Below, one piece after another: positions 42,141 through 51,357 of a DNA stretch of 64,000 nucleotides. Where the stretch lies: assembly GCA_016868195.1 (NCBI GenBank), contig VGHQ01000001.1:124001-188000 (forward strand). The letters are read 5' to 3'. The DNA comes from Betaproteobacteria bacterium (GTDB lineage: Bacteria; Pseudomonadota; Gammaproteobacteria; Burkholderiales; Methylophilaceae). Within the stretch, counting starts at the first letter, position 1. The number at the start of each line of letters is the position of its first letter. The position numbers were made by a program, and so were the translations under genes. The notes under the pieces are model-generated. The model was not told the DNA's origin. It was given only the letters and a program-made list of their open reading frames with translations, and searched no databases.

Positions 42141-42605
42141 ATGTTTTCTATAGCCCTTTTTGAACCTGAAATTCCTCCCAACACTGGCAATATTATTAGG
42201 CTTTGCGCCAACACAGGCACACAACTTCACTTAATTGAACCTTTAGGTTTTAATTTGGATGATAAGCGGCTTGTGCGCGCGGGGCTCGATTATCATGAAT
42301 ATGCATCAGTTAAAACTTATCCGGATTTTTCAGTATTTGAATCCCTTCTTGGCGACTCTCGAATATTTGCTGTCACAACTAAAGGGGGCATGTCCTACCA
42401 TGAAGTTGCATATCAAAAAGGGGATATCTTTTTATTTGGACCTGAAACGCGAGGATTGCCTGAATCGATTCGCAATCAATTTGATGAAAATAAAAAAATA
42501 AGAATCCCTATGAGGGAAAATAGTAGGAGCTTAAATTTATCGAATGCAGCCGCAATTCTTTTATATGAAGCTTGGCGGCAAAATGGATTTACAGGTGGAG
42601 CTTAG
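42141..42605 (+). CDS. trmL: tRNA (cytidine/uridine-34-2'-O)-methyltransferase
   Basis: SPOUT-fold methyltransferase modifying wobble C34/U34 of leucine tRNAs. From ATG 42141 it has 154 residues, the family length, and begins 'MFSIALFEPEIPPNTGNIIRLCANTG'-like, split by the conserved NTGN at about 15. SAM-knot motifs are 'LFGPETRGLP' and 'IPMRENSRSLNLSNAAAI'. An upstream in-frame ATG (42072) adds 23 unrelated residues and is not favoured. It is monocistronic. Confidence 0.95.
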   Translation: MFSIALFEPEIPPNTGNIIRLCANTGTQLHLIEPLGFNLDDKRLVRAGLDYHEYASVKTYPDFSVFESLLGDSRIFAVTTKGGMSYHEVAYQKGDIFLFGPETRGLPESIRNQFDENKKIRIPMRENSRSLNLSNAAAILLYEAWRQNGFTGGA

Positions 42606-42608
42606 GGA

Positions 42609-43610
42609 TTAATGTATTTCTGACTTTTGCTCGCGACCTAATAGGTCAATCACAGCTTCTTTAGGTGATTTACCAAAACTTAATACTTGATTGACTTCAT
42701 GCGTAATAGGCATAGATACATGAAGCGCTTTTGCACGATTCACAACTTCTTTAGCTGTATAGACACCTTCAGCAACATGCCCTAAACCTTTTAAAACCTC
42801 ATCAATCGCTTGGCCTTTGGCAAGCCTTAAACCAACTTCACGATTTCTTGAATAGTCTCCGGTACAGGTTAAAATTAAATCGCCAGCGCCTGTGAGTCCC
42901 ATGAAAGTATCTTTTTGACCACCTAAACTCATACCAAAACGTGTAATCTCAGCTAAGCCTCGTGTAATTAAAGCAGCTCTCGCGTTATTTCCAAATCCCA
43001 TCCCATCTGAAATACCTGCAGCAATAGCGATTACATTTTTAAGTGCGCCTCCGACAGACACGCCAATCACATCCTGACTTGTATAAACGCGTAAGTTATT
43101 TCCATGAATAATAGAAGCTAAACTTTGTGTAAATGCTTCGTCGGTTGCTGCCAGGGTTAGTGCAGTAGGCAGAGATCTTACGAGCTCAGCTGCAAAACTA
43201 GGGCCTGATAAAGCGCCCCAATGCTGTCCTGTTTTTTTAGGGTCGCCTAACTCTTCCATGGCAACTTCGTGCGGTAATTTTGCAGTCCCTGCTTCTAGGC
43301 CCTTATTAGCCCATATTACCGGCGCTTTATGATTTAAAGATTTAATCTCTTTTAAAATAACTCTAAAACCGGAAGTAGGTACGACGGATAAAATAAGTTC
43401 GGCATCATGAATCGCTTCGCTCAAATTATATTCGAGCATCAATTGATCATTGAAAGGAAAGTCGCCTAGATAAAGTGGGTTCGATCTTGCTTTACGCAAA
43501 CCAGAGATGTGACCTGCATTTCTAGCCCATAAAGTTACGCGATGCTTTTGGCTGATTTGCATTGCTAAAGCTGTACCCCATGCGCCCGCACCTAAGACTG
43601 CAATTTTCAA
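42609..43610 (-). CDS. gpsA: Glycerol-3-phosphate dehydrogenase [NAD(P)+]
   Basis: Makes sn-glycerol 3-phosphate for phospholipids. The 333-residue protein has the Rossmann loop 'VLGAGAWGTALA' (5-16), 'ANKGLE', 'LSGPSFAAEL', catalytic Lys in 'GGALKNVIAIAAGI', and 'MGLTGAGDLILTCTG'. The start is TTG. It is last in grxC-secB-SH3-gpsA and converges with trmL three bases away. Confidence 0.97.
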   Translation of the reverse strand: MKIAVLGAGAWGTALAMQISQKHRVTLWARNAGHISGLRKARSNPLYLGDFPFNDQLMLEYNLSEAIHDAELILSVVPTSGFRVILKEIKSLNHKAPVIWANKGLEAGTAKLPHEVAMEELGDPKKTGQHWGALSGPSFAAELVRSLPTALTLAATDEAFTQSLASIIHGNNLRVYTSQDVIGVSVGGALKNVIAIAAGISDGMGFGNNARAALITRGLAEITRFGMSLGGQKDTFMGLTGAGDLILTCTGDYSRNREVGLRLAKGQAIDEVLKGLGHVAEGVYTAKEVVNRAKALHVSMPITHEVNQVLSFGKSPKEAVIDLLGREQKSEIH

Positions 43611-43614
43611 TTAA

Positions 43615-44079
43615 TTAAATTCCCCATATTTGAGAGGTTTGAATGTACCCATCTAGATCTTGTTGATAGCGCACTTTAATCCAACCATTTGTAATAAGAG
43701 GATCTGAAAGTTCAATGACGACATCTTTTTCAATTGTAGCTACAAGCGCTGATTTAGATTCAGGGTCTTTGTATATATTTGCTTTATCTACCTTCACAAT
43801 CACCGTTCTTTTAGATTGTAAATTTTTTGATTCTGCCCAACTTAGAGTGCCATAAGGATCTCTGACTTTAAGCCAGTCGCCAAGATTCACAATAATTTCT
43901 AAAGGATAGCCTTCGCCTACTAAATAAACTCTTTTAGTAGTGGCTGATGGCGCTTCATAGAGAATGGTTTTAGCAAATGCAACAGATCGAAATTCAGCAT
44001 AAGCAGATTGTGAAATGAAGCACACAATCCATACAAAAAAATAACTAAAAAAAGAGTTAGTTTTTTGTGCCAACCGCAT
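43615..44079 (-). CDS. Exported SH3-domain protein
   Basis: About 154 residues from ATG 44079. The signal peptide 'MRLAQKTNSFFSYFFVWIVC' runs on to a cleavage site after 'SAYA'. Two bacterial SH3-like (SH3_4/DUF1058) units follow: 'FRSVAFAKTILYEAPSATTK' and 'VIVKVDKANIYKDPESKSA', each ending with a Trp-containing strand ('GDWLKVRD', 'NGWIKVRY'). Such proteins probably bind peptidoglycan. The start lies within the 3' end of secB (23-base overlap). A farther in-frame ATG at 44121 would lengthen the overlap and harm the signal peptide. Confidence 0.82.
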   Translation of the reverse strand: MRLAQKTNSFFSYFFVWIVCFISQSAYAEFRSVAFAKTILYEAPSATTKRVYLVGEGYPLEIIVNLGDWLKVRDPYGTLSWAESKNLQSKRTVIVKVDKANIYKDPESKSALVATIEKDVVIELSDPLITNGWIKVRYQQDLDGYIQTSQIWGI

Positions 44080-44581
44080 TTCCCGCTGCTTGCTGCTTTT
44101 GTTGCATATAGAGCATTTCAAAATTAATTGGGTTTAAGAGCACAGGGGAAAAACCTGCCTTAATCACTAAATCTGAAATAGCTTCGCGTGCATATGGGAA
44201 TAAAATATTAGGACAAGTAATCGCGATAATCATTTCAAGATTTTCTTCTGGAATATTACGTAATGCGAAAATACCTGCTTGAGTCACTTCAATGAGAAAA
44301 GCTGTTTTATCAGCAATTTTTGATGTCACAGTAATTTTTAAAGCAACCTCAAAATACCCGTCAGCCAAAGGCTTTCCTGAATTACCTAATTCAATAGCAA
44401 TTTGGGGGGCTTCTCGTTGTGTGAATATTTCTGGAGAATTAGGCACTTCAACCGAAACATCTTTAAGAAAAAGTTTTTCAATAGCAAAACCAGGTTGCGC
44501 GCTTCCATTTGCTTGCGGATCAATTTTGACGCTTTTTTCTACTTTAGTTGATTTGGGTGCTGCTTTCTTTTTTTCTGCCAT
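44057..44581 (-). CDS. secB: Protein-export chaperone SecB
   Basis: Tetrameric cytosolic chaperone delivering preproteins to SecA. The 174-residue protein has the core 'FAIEKLFLKDVSVEVPNSPEIF' (about 32-53), 'VTQAGIFALRN' and 'CPNILFPYAREAISDLVIKAGF' (split around 130-151). A Lys/Ala-rich N-terminal tail of about 30 residues and a Gln-rich C-terminus are longer than in E. coli. The neighbour grxC (glutaredoxin 3) is conserved across proteobacteria. Confidence 0.96.
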   Translation of the reverse strand: MAEKKKAAPKSTKVEKSVKIDPQANGSAQPGFAIEKLFLKDVSVEVPNSPEIFTQREAPQIAIELGNSGKPLADGYFEVALKITVTSKIADKTAFLIEVTQAGIFALRNIPEENLEMIIAITCPNILFPYAREAISDLVIKAGFSPVLLNPINFEMLYMQQKQQAAGNAVGTKN

Positions 44582-44687
44582 GTTATTTTCCAGTCACGCG
44601 AGCTTTAAAGCCGCTGTTATTTAATTAAACGAATACAGCATTCTATCTTTTTATCAAGAATATTTAAATAAAATAAGGGGAATCTTT

Positions 44688-44948
44688 CTAGGAAATTCCA
44701 AGAAGTGGATCGAGCTTGCCTTCTAAATCTAGCGCTCTTAAATCATCAAAGCCACCTACATGATAATCACCAATGTAAATTTGAGGCACTGTGCGACGTC
44801 CAGTTTTTTCAATCATCTCTTCTAAAATAGCCGAATCTTCGTCTACGCGTATTTTTTTAATATCTGTAATTCCTTTTTTGGACAAAAGCTTTTCAGCATT
44901 TGAACAATAAGGGCAATACGCACTGGTATACATCTTAATTGATTTCAT
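44688..44948 (-). CDS. grxC: Glutaredoxin 3
   Basis: An 86-residue dithiol glutaredoxin with the active site C12-P-Y-C15, glutathione-binding 'RRTVPQIYIG' (with cis-Pro) and 'GGFDDLRAL'. It reduces protein and glutathione mixed disulfides in the cytoplasm. It is 106 bases upstream of secB in the same direction. The gap holds TTGATA and other promoter-like fragments but no clear terminator. It diverges from gpmI. Confidence 0.96.
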   Translation of the reverse strand: MKSIKMYTSAYCPYCSNAEKLLSKKGITDIKKIRVDEDSAILEEMIEKTGRRTVPQIYIGDYHVGGFDDLRALDLEGKLDPLLGIS

Positions 44949-45022
44949 AGCGCAGTCACGTTAAGGAGTGTGAAATTTGATGACAAGCATTATAATTCAT
45001 TAATCTTTAAAGCCACATATAC

Positions 45023-46576
45023 ATGCCTTCTACTATGTTAAAAAAACCTGTATTACTCATCATCTTGGATGGCTTTGGACACCGAGAAGATGAAAGCCAT
45101 AATGCAATTAAAAATGCAAAAATGCCTCACTGGAATAGTCTGTGGGCTAAATATGCGCATAGCCTTATTAATGCCTCAGAGGAATTTGTAGGCTTACCTC
45201 AAGGACAAATGGGTAATTCAGAAGTAGGTCATTTAAATATAGGTGCTGGTCGTATTGTTCAACAAGATCTTGAAAGAATTAATTCAAGCATTGCCTCAGG
45301 TGATTTTTTTAAAAATGCAGCACTGATCAACGCATTCAAATCAATTAAAGAAAAGGGGAAAGCCTTGCATCTTTTAGGTCTTTTTTCTGATGGCGGTGTT
45401 CATAGTCATTTAGATCACTTCTATGCTATGTTAAAACTCGCGAAGCAATGTGATCTAAAAGATGTTTACGTTCATCCTTTCTTAGATGGTCGAGATACGC
45501 CACCTAAAAGCGCTCTGCAATATATCGAACAACTCGAATCTCATTTAAAAGACATAGGTATTGGTAAAATTGCTTCTATATCAGGTCGCTACTATGCAAT
45601 GGATCGCGATAAGCGCTGGCTTCGTATTGAGTTGGCTTATAACGCATTAACCATGGGATCTCCTATTCATCTCAGAGATCCGATTGATGCGATTCACAAA
45701 GGATATGAAAGGGAAGAAACGGATGAGTTTATAAAACCTACATCCATTCATGATGAAAATCAAAAAGCCATCACTATCCAAGATGGTGATGCAGTTGTGT
45801 GTATGAATTATCGATCTGATCGTGCGCGACAAATTACAGATGCGCTTTTGCAAGATAGCTTTAATGCTTTTGAACGTCAAAAGAAAATCAATATCAGTCA
45901 CTATTTCACACTCACTCAATATGATCAAAATGATAAAAAATCATCGGCTATTTTTAAACTGATATCAGTCAATAATTCGTTTGGTGAATACATCTCGAAA
46001 TTAGGTTTAAAACAACTACGTATTGCAGAAACAGAAAAATATCCGCACGTCACATTCTTTTTTAACGGCGGTAATGAAACTGTATATGATGGTGAGGATC
46101 GCATTCTAGTGCCATCCCCACAAGTTGCAACTTATGATCTAAAACCTGAAATGAGCGCATTTGAAGTCGCACAAAAACTTACCGACGCAATTCATAGTAA
46201 AAAATATCACGCCATCATCTGTAATTTTGCGAATGCTGATATGGTAGGTCATACGGGTAATCTTGATGCCGCGATTAAGGCTATGGAAGCCCTTGATGCA
46301 TGTATCGGTCAAGTGGTAAGTGCGATGGAAACCATTGGTGGCGAAGTCATCATTACGGCAGATCACGGCAATGCAGAGCTTATGGAAGATTACGAAAATA
46401 AACAAGCTCATACCCAACACACCACAAATGTAGTGCCTTTTCTTTATGTGGGCCGTAAAGCGACAATTAAGCCTCACGGAAAACTCTCTGATATTGCTCC
46501 TACCCTGCTTTATCTCATGGGTGAAAAACAACCATCCGAGATGACAGGACAAAACTTAATTCAATTGAATGATTAA
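45023..46576 (+). CDS. gpmI: 2,3-bisphosphoglycerate-independent phosphoglycerate mutase
   Basis: Glycolytic/gluconeogenic interconversion of 3- and 2-phosphoglycerate with two Mn ions. The 517-residue alkaline-phosphatase-fold enzyme has 'LLIILDGFGHRE', the phosphorylated S66 in 'QMGNSEVGHLNIGAGR', 'DGRDTPP', and the metal-binding 'NFANADMVGHTG' and 'ITADHGNAE'. A second in-frame ATG at 45035 is also a possible start. It overlaps the envC-like gene by eight bases. Confidence 0.97.
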   Translation: MPSTMLKKPVLLIILDGFGHREDESHNAIKNAKMPHWNSLWAKYAHSLINASEEFVGLPQGQMGNSEVGHLNIGAGRIVQQDLERINSSIASGDFFKNAALINAFKSIKEKGKALHLLGLFSDGGVHSHLDHFYAMLKLAKQCDLKDVYVHPFLDGRDTPPKSALQYIEQLESHLKDIGIGKIASISGRYYAMDRDKRWLRIELAYNALTMGSPIHLRDPIDAIHKGYEREETDEFIKPTSIHDENQKAITIQDGDAVVCMNYRSDRARQITDALLQDSFNAFERQKKINISHYFTLTQYDQNDKKSSAIFKLISVNNSFGEYISKLGLKQLRIAETEKYPHVTFFFNGGNETVYDGEDRILVPSPQVATYDLKPEMSAFEVAQKLTDAIHSKKYHAIICNFANADMVGHTGNLDAAIKAMEALDACIGQVVSAMETIGGEVIITADHGNAELMEDYENKQAHTQHTTNVVPFLYVGRKATIKPHGKLSDIAPTLLYLMGEKQPSEMTGQNLIQLND

Positions 46577-47798
46577 AGTCAAAAATATCCCATTGAATTT
46601 TTTAATTCAATGCATCTTCATATTATTTTTATCTCATTCTGCTTTAGCTGCAACTAAAGCTGATTCTGCGAAAGAAAATTTAAATGCTGTTCATGAAAAA
46701 ATTGACCAGCTTAAAAAAGAATTAAGCGGCACACAAAAAGCGCAGGAAGATGCAACTGATCAATTAAAAAAAAGCGAAAAACAAATTAGCGATACGAATC
46801 GTTCACTGTATGAAATATCAGTTCAACAAAAGAAAAACTATACCAAACTTCAAGAACTCAAAGCACAATCCGATACAGTAGAGTCTCAAGTTGATCTCCA
46901 GAGAAAAATGTTAAGCGAGCAAATCTACCAACAATATCTCCAGGGTAATCCTGGTTATTTACAAATGATTATCCAATCTGAAAATCCGAGTGTTGTCGCA
47001 AGAAATATTCAATACTATTCTTATGTGGCTAAGGCTCGCGCTAAAAGTATTTATCAAATGCAAGGTAATTTAAAAAAGATTGAAGCCTATAGCCTTGAAA
47101 CCGCATCGAAACTTAAAGAAATTGCGAACTTAAAACAAAAGGAAGAAGTGAAGCGGGCTGAGCTCGAGTCACAAAAGAAAGATCGAGCCAAACTCATTGC
47201 AAGCTTATCTTCTAAGATTAATCAGCAGCGCAATGAAATTCAAAAATTAATGCGCGATGAAAAAAGATTGACTGACCTCGTTGATCGTTTAGCAAGACTA
47301 CCTTCAGCACCTATCTCTTCAAAACGCGAAGAAAAAACATCTTCGAAAACACCTATTGTACGTAATGAAACTATTCCTACAGAAACATTTGCGGGTCAGA
47401 AATTTGAATCGCTTCGAGGTAAGTTAAGCTTACCTGTAAAGGGAGATGTGATTAATCGATTTGGTTCGCCACGGGAAGATACTGGCTTATCTTGGAAAGG
47501 TTTATTTATTAAATCTAATGAAGGTAATGAAGTAAAATCAATCGCAACAGGTCGAGTGGTTTTTGCTGACTGGCTTCGAGGCTTTGGCAATCTTATTATT
47601 GTTGATCATGGGGAGGGTTTTATGAGCCTCTATGGGAACAATCAATCCACACTCAAAAAGACAGGCGAAATTGTGCGCGGAGGTGACGTGATTGCTTTAG
47701 TAGGTAACACTGGTGGAAACGAATCAAATGGTCTTTATTTTGAATTAAGAAAACTCAGTAAACCTTTTGATCCTTTGGCCTGGACTTCAATTAAATAA
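46569..47798 (+). CDS. EnvC-like murein hydrolase activator
   Basis: A 409-residue exported protein: a signal peptide (about 1-28), a long coiled coil (about 30-245) rich in K, E and Q, a linker, and a C-terminal M23/LytM domain (about 285-405). The LytM zinc ligands appear lost: 'NRFGSPRED' lacks the first histidine and 'LYFELRK' replaces the HxH motif. Degenerate LytM plus coiled coil is the EnvC pattern, an activator of septal amidases rather than a peptidase. gpmI-envC linkage is common in proteobacteria. Confidence 0.9.
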   Translation: MIKVKNIPLNFLIQCIFILFLSHSALAATKADSAKENLNAVHEKIDQLKKELSGTQKAQEDATDQLKKSEKQISDTNRSLYEISVQQKKNYTKLQELKAQSDTVESQVDLQRKMLSEQIYQQYLQGNPGYLQMIIQSENPSVVARNIQYYSYVAKARAKSIYQMQGNLKKIEAYSLETASKLKEIANLKQKEEVKRAELESQKKDRAKLIASLSSKINQQRNEIQKLMRDEKRLTDLVDRLARLPSAPISSKREEKTSSKTPIVRNETIPTETFAGQKFESLRGKLSLPVKGDVINRFGSPREDTGLSWKGLFIKSNEGNEVKSIATGRVVFADWLRGFGNLIIVDHGEGFMSLYGNNQSTLKKTGEIVRGGDVIALVGNTGGNESNGLYFELRKLSKPFDPLAWTSIK

Positions 47799-47799
47799 A

Positions 47800-48219
47800 T
47801 TATTCACCAATCGCATGCATCAAGATACGTCGCTCATGCGATTGATAGCGATGTTCGTATAAAAAAATACCTTGCCATTGGCCTAGAGCAACTTTACCTT
47901 GCTTAATCGGTATAGAGAGGCTGGTTTGTGTTAGGGCAGTTCTGATATGCGCCGGCATATCATCTTCACCTTCAGCTGTATGAATAAACAAAGAATCGCC
48001 ATCAGGTACTAAGCGCTCAAAAAAACTTTCCAGATCAACTAAAACATCAGGGTCGTAATTCTCATTGATAAGAAGACTTGCTGAAGTGTGTTGCACGTAG
48101 AGCGTTAATAAGCCTTCTTTGAAATCCGATTCATTTACCCAATCTAATACTTTTTGGGTGACATCGTAAAAATGGCGACCCGAAGTTCGGATCGCCAATG
48201 TTTGACTTGCTTGCTTCAT
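47800..48219 (-). CDS. YjbQ/UPF0047 family protein
   Basis: A 139-residue protein of the YjbQ family, with 'VQHTSASLLINENYDPDV', 'FIHTAEGEDDMPAHIRTAL' and 'LGQWQGIFLYEHR'. These carry the conserved His/Glu/Asp cluster. Some members show weak thiamine-phosphate-synthase activity, but the physiological role is unsettled. It converges with the EnvC-like gene one base away and lies 15 bases downstream of clpB on the same strand. Confidence 0.92.
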   Translation of the reverse strand: MKQASQTLAIRTSGRHFYDVTQKVLDWVNESDFKEGLLTLYVQHTSASLLINENYDPDVLVDLESFFERLVPDGDSLFIHTAEGEDDMPAHIRTALTQTSLSIPIKQGKVALGQWQGIFLYEHRYQSHERRILMHAIGE

Positions 48220-48234
48220 CAGTTAAGGCTTTAC

Positions 48235-50817
48235 TTAAACTTTAATAAATTTAAGTTTACCTGAAACATTATCAATCTTGATGGTATCTTTTGCCATAAA
48301 GTGACCGGCTAAAATTTCTTTAGCGAGTGGATTTTCAATTTCAGATTGAATCGCTCTCTTTAAAGGTCTTGCACCATAGACTGGATCAAATCCTTCTTTG
48401 GAAATTTCTTCTAAGGCAGCATCCGTAATGTCCACTTTCATTTCGAGTTGTGCTAATCGATCTTTTAAATACTGTAACTGTATCGCTGCAATCGATTTCA
48501 CATGATCATCTGCTAACGCGTGGAAGACAACCACTTCATCAATACGATTAATAAACTCTGGGCGGAAATGATTTTTAACCTCTCCCATCACAGCTAATTT
48601 AATCACTTGATAGTCATCACCTGACATCGACTGGATCATGTTAGAAGCTAAGTTAGATGTCATGATAATCACTGTATTTTTAAAATTTATAGTGCGTCCT
48701 TGTCCATCTGTTAAACGTCCATCATCTAATACTTGAAGAAGCACATTAAATACATCGGGATGTGCCTTTTCAACCTCGTCTAATAAAACAACGCTATAAG
48801 GTTTTCGTCTAACAGCTTCAGTGAGATAACCGCCTTCTTCATAGCCCACATAACCTGGAGGTGCACCAATTAATCGAGCTACAGAATGTTTCTCCATAAA
48901 CTCACTCATATCAATTCTGATTAAGTGATCTGGGGAGTCAAATAAAAAGTTAGCCAATGATTTACATAGCTCGGTTTTACCAACTCCTGTGGGCCCTAAG
49001 AAAAGGAAGGAACCATAAGGTCGATTAGGATCACTTAAACCTGATCTTGAACGACGGATTGCATCAGACACTACACGCACAGCCTCATCTTGTCCTACGA
49101 CACGCTCATGGAGTTTATCTTCCATTTTTAAAAGCTTATCGCGTTCACCTTGCATCATTTTTGCCACAGGAATGCCTGTGGCACGACTCACGACTTCTGC
49201 TATTTCATCAGCCCCCACTTCGGTTCGAAGCATGGGATTTGCTTGGGTCTTGGCAGTTTCAGCTTTAGCAGCTTGTTTAAGTTGCGTCTCTAATTCTGGT
49301 AATTTTCCATACTGCAACTCAGACACTTTTTGCCATTCACCTTTTCGTGTTGCCTCTTCAATTTTTAAACGTATTTGTTCAATCTCTTCTTTAATATGTT
49401 TTGAGCCTTGAAGTTGTGCTTTTTCTGATTTCCAAATTTCTTCCAAATTGCTAAATTCTTTTTCAAGCTTCTTAATTTCATCTTCAATCAACTCAAAACG
49501 TTTTTTAGACGCTTCATCTTTTTCGCGACGCATAGCTTCAAGTTCAATTTTTAATTGAATAAGTCGACGTTCTAATTTATCTAAAACTTCTGGTTTAGAA
49601 TCAATCTCCATCTTGATACGAGATGCAGCTTCATCAATTAGGTCAATTGCCTTATCAGGTAAGAATCGATCCGTAATATATCGATGTGATAATTCTGCTG
49701 CAGCTACAATCGCAGGATCAGTAATCTCGACATTGTGATGAAGCTCATATTTTTCTTGCAGGCCACGAAGTATTGCAATAGTAGCCTCCACTGAAGGTTC
49801 ATCTACGAGCACTTTTTGGAATCGTCTTTCTAATGCAGCATCTTTCTCAATATATTTTCGATATTCATCTAGAGTCGTAGCGCCTACACAATGAAGTTCG
49901 CCACGTGCTAATGCAGGTTTTAACATATTGCCTGCATCCATAGCTCCCTCGGTCTTACCAGCACCTACCATCGTATGGATCTCATCGATAAAAACTATCG
50001 TTTGACCTTCATCCAACGCAATTTCTTTTAAGACGGCTTTTAAGCGTTCCTCAAAATCTCCTCGGTATTTTGCTCCTGCTAATAATGCTGCCATATCAAG
50101 TGATAGCACTCGTTTATTTTTTAATGAGTCAGGGACTTCACCATTGACGATGCGTTGCGCCAAACCCTCTACAATCGCTGTTTTACCCACACCAGGCTCA
50201 CCAATCAATACAGGGTTATTTTTCGTACGTCGTTGTAAAACTTGAATAGTGCGACGAATTTCATCATCACGACCAATCACTGGATCAAGCTTACCGATGC
50301 GTGCTCGTTCTGTTAAATCAATTGTATATTTCTTTAAGGCTTCTCTTTGGCCGTCTGCATTTTGAGAATTTATTTTGTTATTACCTCTTACAGATTGAAC
50401 AGCTTTTTCTAAAGCCGCTTTGGTTAAACCATGTTGTTTTAATAATTTAGCCATATCACTTTTATCATCAGCCAATGCTAATAAAAACATCTCGCTTGAG
50501 ATATAAGCATCACCTAGTTTTTGTGAATTTTTTTCTGTTAAATTTAAAAGATTATTTAAATCTCGAGATATTGAAATTTCACCTTGATTACCCTCAACTT
50601 TAGGTAATTTATCAATAGTTGATTTAAGCGACACTTTAAGAGGTGCTAAATTAACACCCGCATAAGATAAAAGTGAAGCTGTACTTCCGTCGTCTTGGTC
50701 AAGCAAGGCTTGAACCATGTGAACTGGCTCGATATTAGGATTGTCATTCGCATTTGCAAGACTCTGTGCATCAGCAAATGCTTGCTGAAACTTCGTGGTC
50801 AATTTATCAAAACGCAT
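48235..50817 (-). CDS. clpB: ATP-dependent disaggregase ClpB
   Basis: Hexameric AAA+ chaperone that resolves heat-aggregated proteins with DnaK. The 860-residue protein has the Clp_N repeats (about 1-145), NBD1 with Walker A 'GEPGVGKT' and '[12 protein letters not shown]', a long coiled-coil middle domain (about 410-525, typical of ClpB), and NBD2 with '[10 protein letters not shown]' and '[14 protein letters not shown]'. It has a GAGG ribosome-binding site and a sigma-32-like promoter just upstream. Confidence 0.98.
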   Translation of the reverse strand: MRFDKLTTKFQQAFADAQSLANANDNPNIEPVHMVQALLDQDDGSTASLLSYAGVNLAPLKVSLKSTIDKLPKVEGNQGEISISRDLNNLLNLTEKNSQKLGDAYISSEMFLLALADDKSDMAKLLKQHGLTKAALEKAVQSVRGNNKINSQNADGQREALKKYTIDLTERARIGKLDPVIGRDDEIRRTIQVLQRRTKNNPVLIGEPGVGKTAIVEGLAQRIVNGEVPDSLKNKRVLSLDMAALLAGAKYRGDFEERLKAVLKEIALDEGQTIVFIDEIHTMVGAGKTEGAMDAGNMLKPALARGELHCVGATTLDEYRKYIEKDAALERRFQKVLVDEPSVEATIAILRGLQEKYELHHNVEITDPAIVAAAELSHRYITDRFLPDKAIDLIDEAASRIKMEIDSKPEVLDKLERRLIQLKIELEAMRREKDEASKKRFELIEDEIKKLEKEFSNLEEIWKSEKAQLQGSKHIKEEIEQIRLKIEEATRKGEWQKVSELQYGKLPELETQLKQAAKAETAKTQANPMLRTEVGADEIAEVVSRATGIPVAKMMQGERDKLLKMEDKLHERVVGQDEAVRVVSDAIRRSRSGLSDPNRPYGSFLFLGPTGVGKTELCKSLANFLFDSPDHLIRIDMSEFMEKHSVARLIGAPPGYVGYEEGGYLTEAVRRKPYSVVLLDEVEKAHPDVFNVLLQVLDDGRLTDGQGRTINFKNTVIIMTSNLASNMIQSMSGDDYQVIKLAVMGEVKNHFRPEFINRIDEVVVFHALADDHVKSIAAIQLQYLKDRLAQLEMKVDITDAALEEISKEGFDPVYGARPLKRAIQSEIENPLAKEILAGHFMAKDTIKIDNVSGKLKFIKV

Positions 50818-50852
50818 GTTAATTCCTCATAAATTAGTCTAATACTTCTTAC

Positions 50853-50877
50853 ATGGGGATAAATTGATAAATTTCAA
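50853..50877 (-). promoter_or_regulatory. Sigma-32 (heat-shock) type promoter for clpB
   Basis: On minus, TTGAAA (50877-50872) is followed by a 13-base spacer and CCCCAT (50858-50853). This closely fits the RpoH consensus (CTTGAAA, 13-14 bases, CCCCAT-T). Predicted start is about 25-30 bases before the clpB ATG. It is unlike the sigma-70 elements found elsewhere in the window. Confidence 0.85.
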
Positions 50878-50890
50878 TCAGTTTATAGAA

Positions 50891-51352
50891 TTATTTTTTA
50901 AACCATTTATCGAGAAATGCTTTAGAGATTTTTCCACTGAATGGAGTGACTTGATGCGTTGCATCATAAAAGTATGTTCTAGGAAGCTCACCGTACCAAT
51001 TTGGATCAATACTATATCTGAGCCTATCTTCATCAACCTCTGCATATTGATATTGTTCATGCTGAGGGAGATTTGCCTGACTTAAAATTCTTTCAGCTTT
51101 TTTAGCAGACTCTTTTCCATCTACACATACTGTGATTAATTTAACGCTTGTATTTTTAGTGAGGACTTTACCAAGTTTTTTAAGGTCTTCTATACAATAT
51201 GGGCAATCAATAGACCAAAAAGAAATAATTAAAGGCTGATTGAGATATTTCGTCTCGATAGCTTTTCGAGTGTTGATATCAAACGGCATAAAATCATATG
51301 CAAATGAAAAGTTCGAAAAAAACAAAAATATTAAAAGAATCTTTAATTTCAT
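50891..51352 (-). CDS. Exported thioredoxin-like (TlpA/redoxin) protein
   Basis: A 153-residue secreted protein with a signal peptide (about 1-18, 'MKLKILLIFLFFSNFSFA'), a thioredoxin fold with active site C50-P-Y-C53 in 'SFWSIDCPYCIEDL', and the cis-Pro 'GELPRTYFYD'. It would act as a periplasmic thiol reductase. The CPYC site and position after a TonB receptor and a Cys/His-rich propeller suggest it keeps metal-binding cysteines reduced. That role is inferred. It follows the propeller gene by five bases. Confidence 0.85.
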   Translation of the reverse strand: MKLKILLIFLFFSNFSFAYDFMPFDINTRKAIETKYLNQPLIISFWSIDCPYCIEDLKKLGKVLTKNTSVKLITVCVDGKESAKKAERILSQANLPQHEQYQYAEVDEDRLRYSIDPNWYGELPRTYFYDATHQVTPFSGKISKAFLDKWFKK

Positions 51353-51357
51353 ATAGC

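Noticed and set aside
44292-44624. 110-codon open frame antisense to secB
   Set aside because: Shadow of the secB reading frame; no recognisable domain or start signals.
46139-46552. 137-codon open frame antisense to gpmI
   Set aside because: It lies wholly within a well-conserved gene, has no ribosome-binding site and encodes nothing recognisable.
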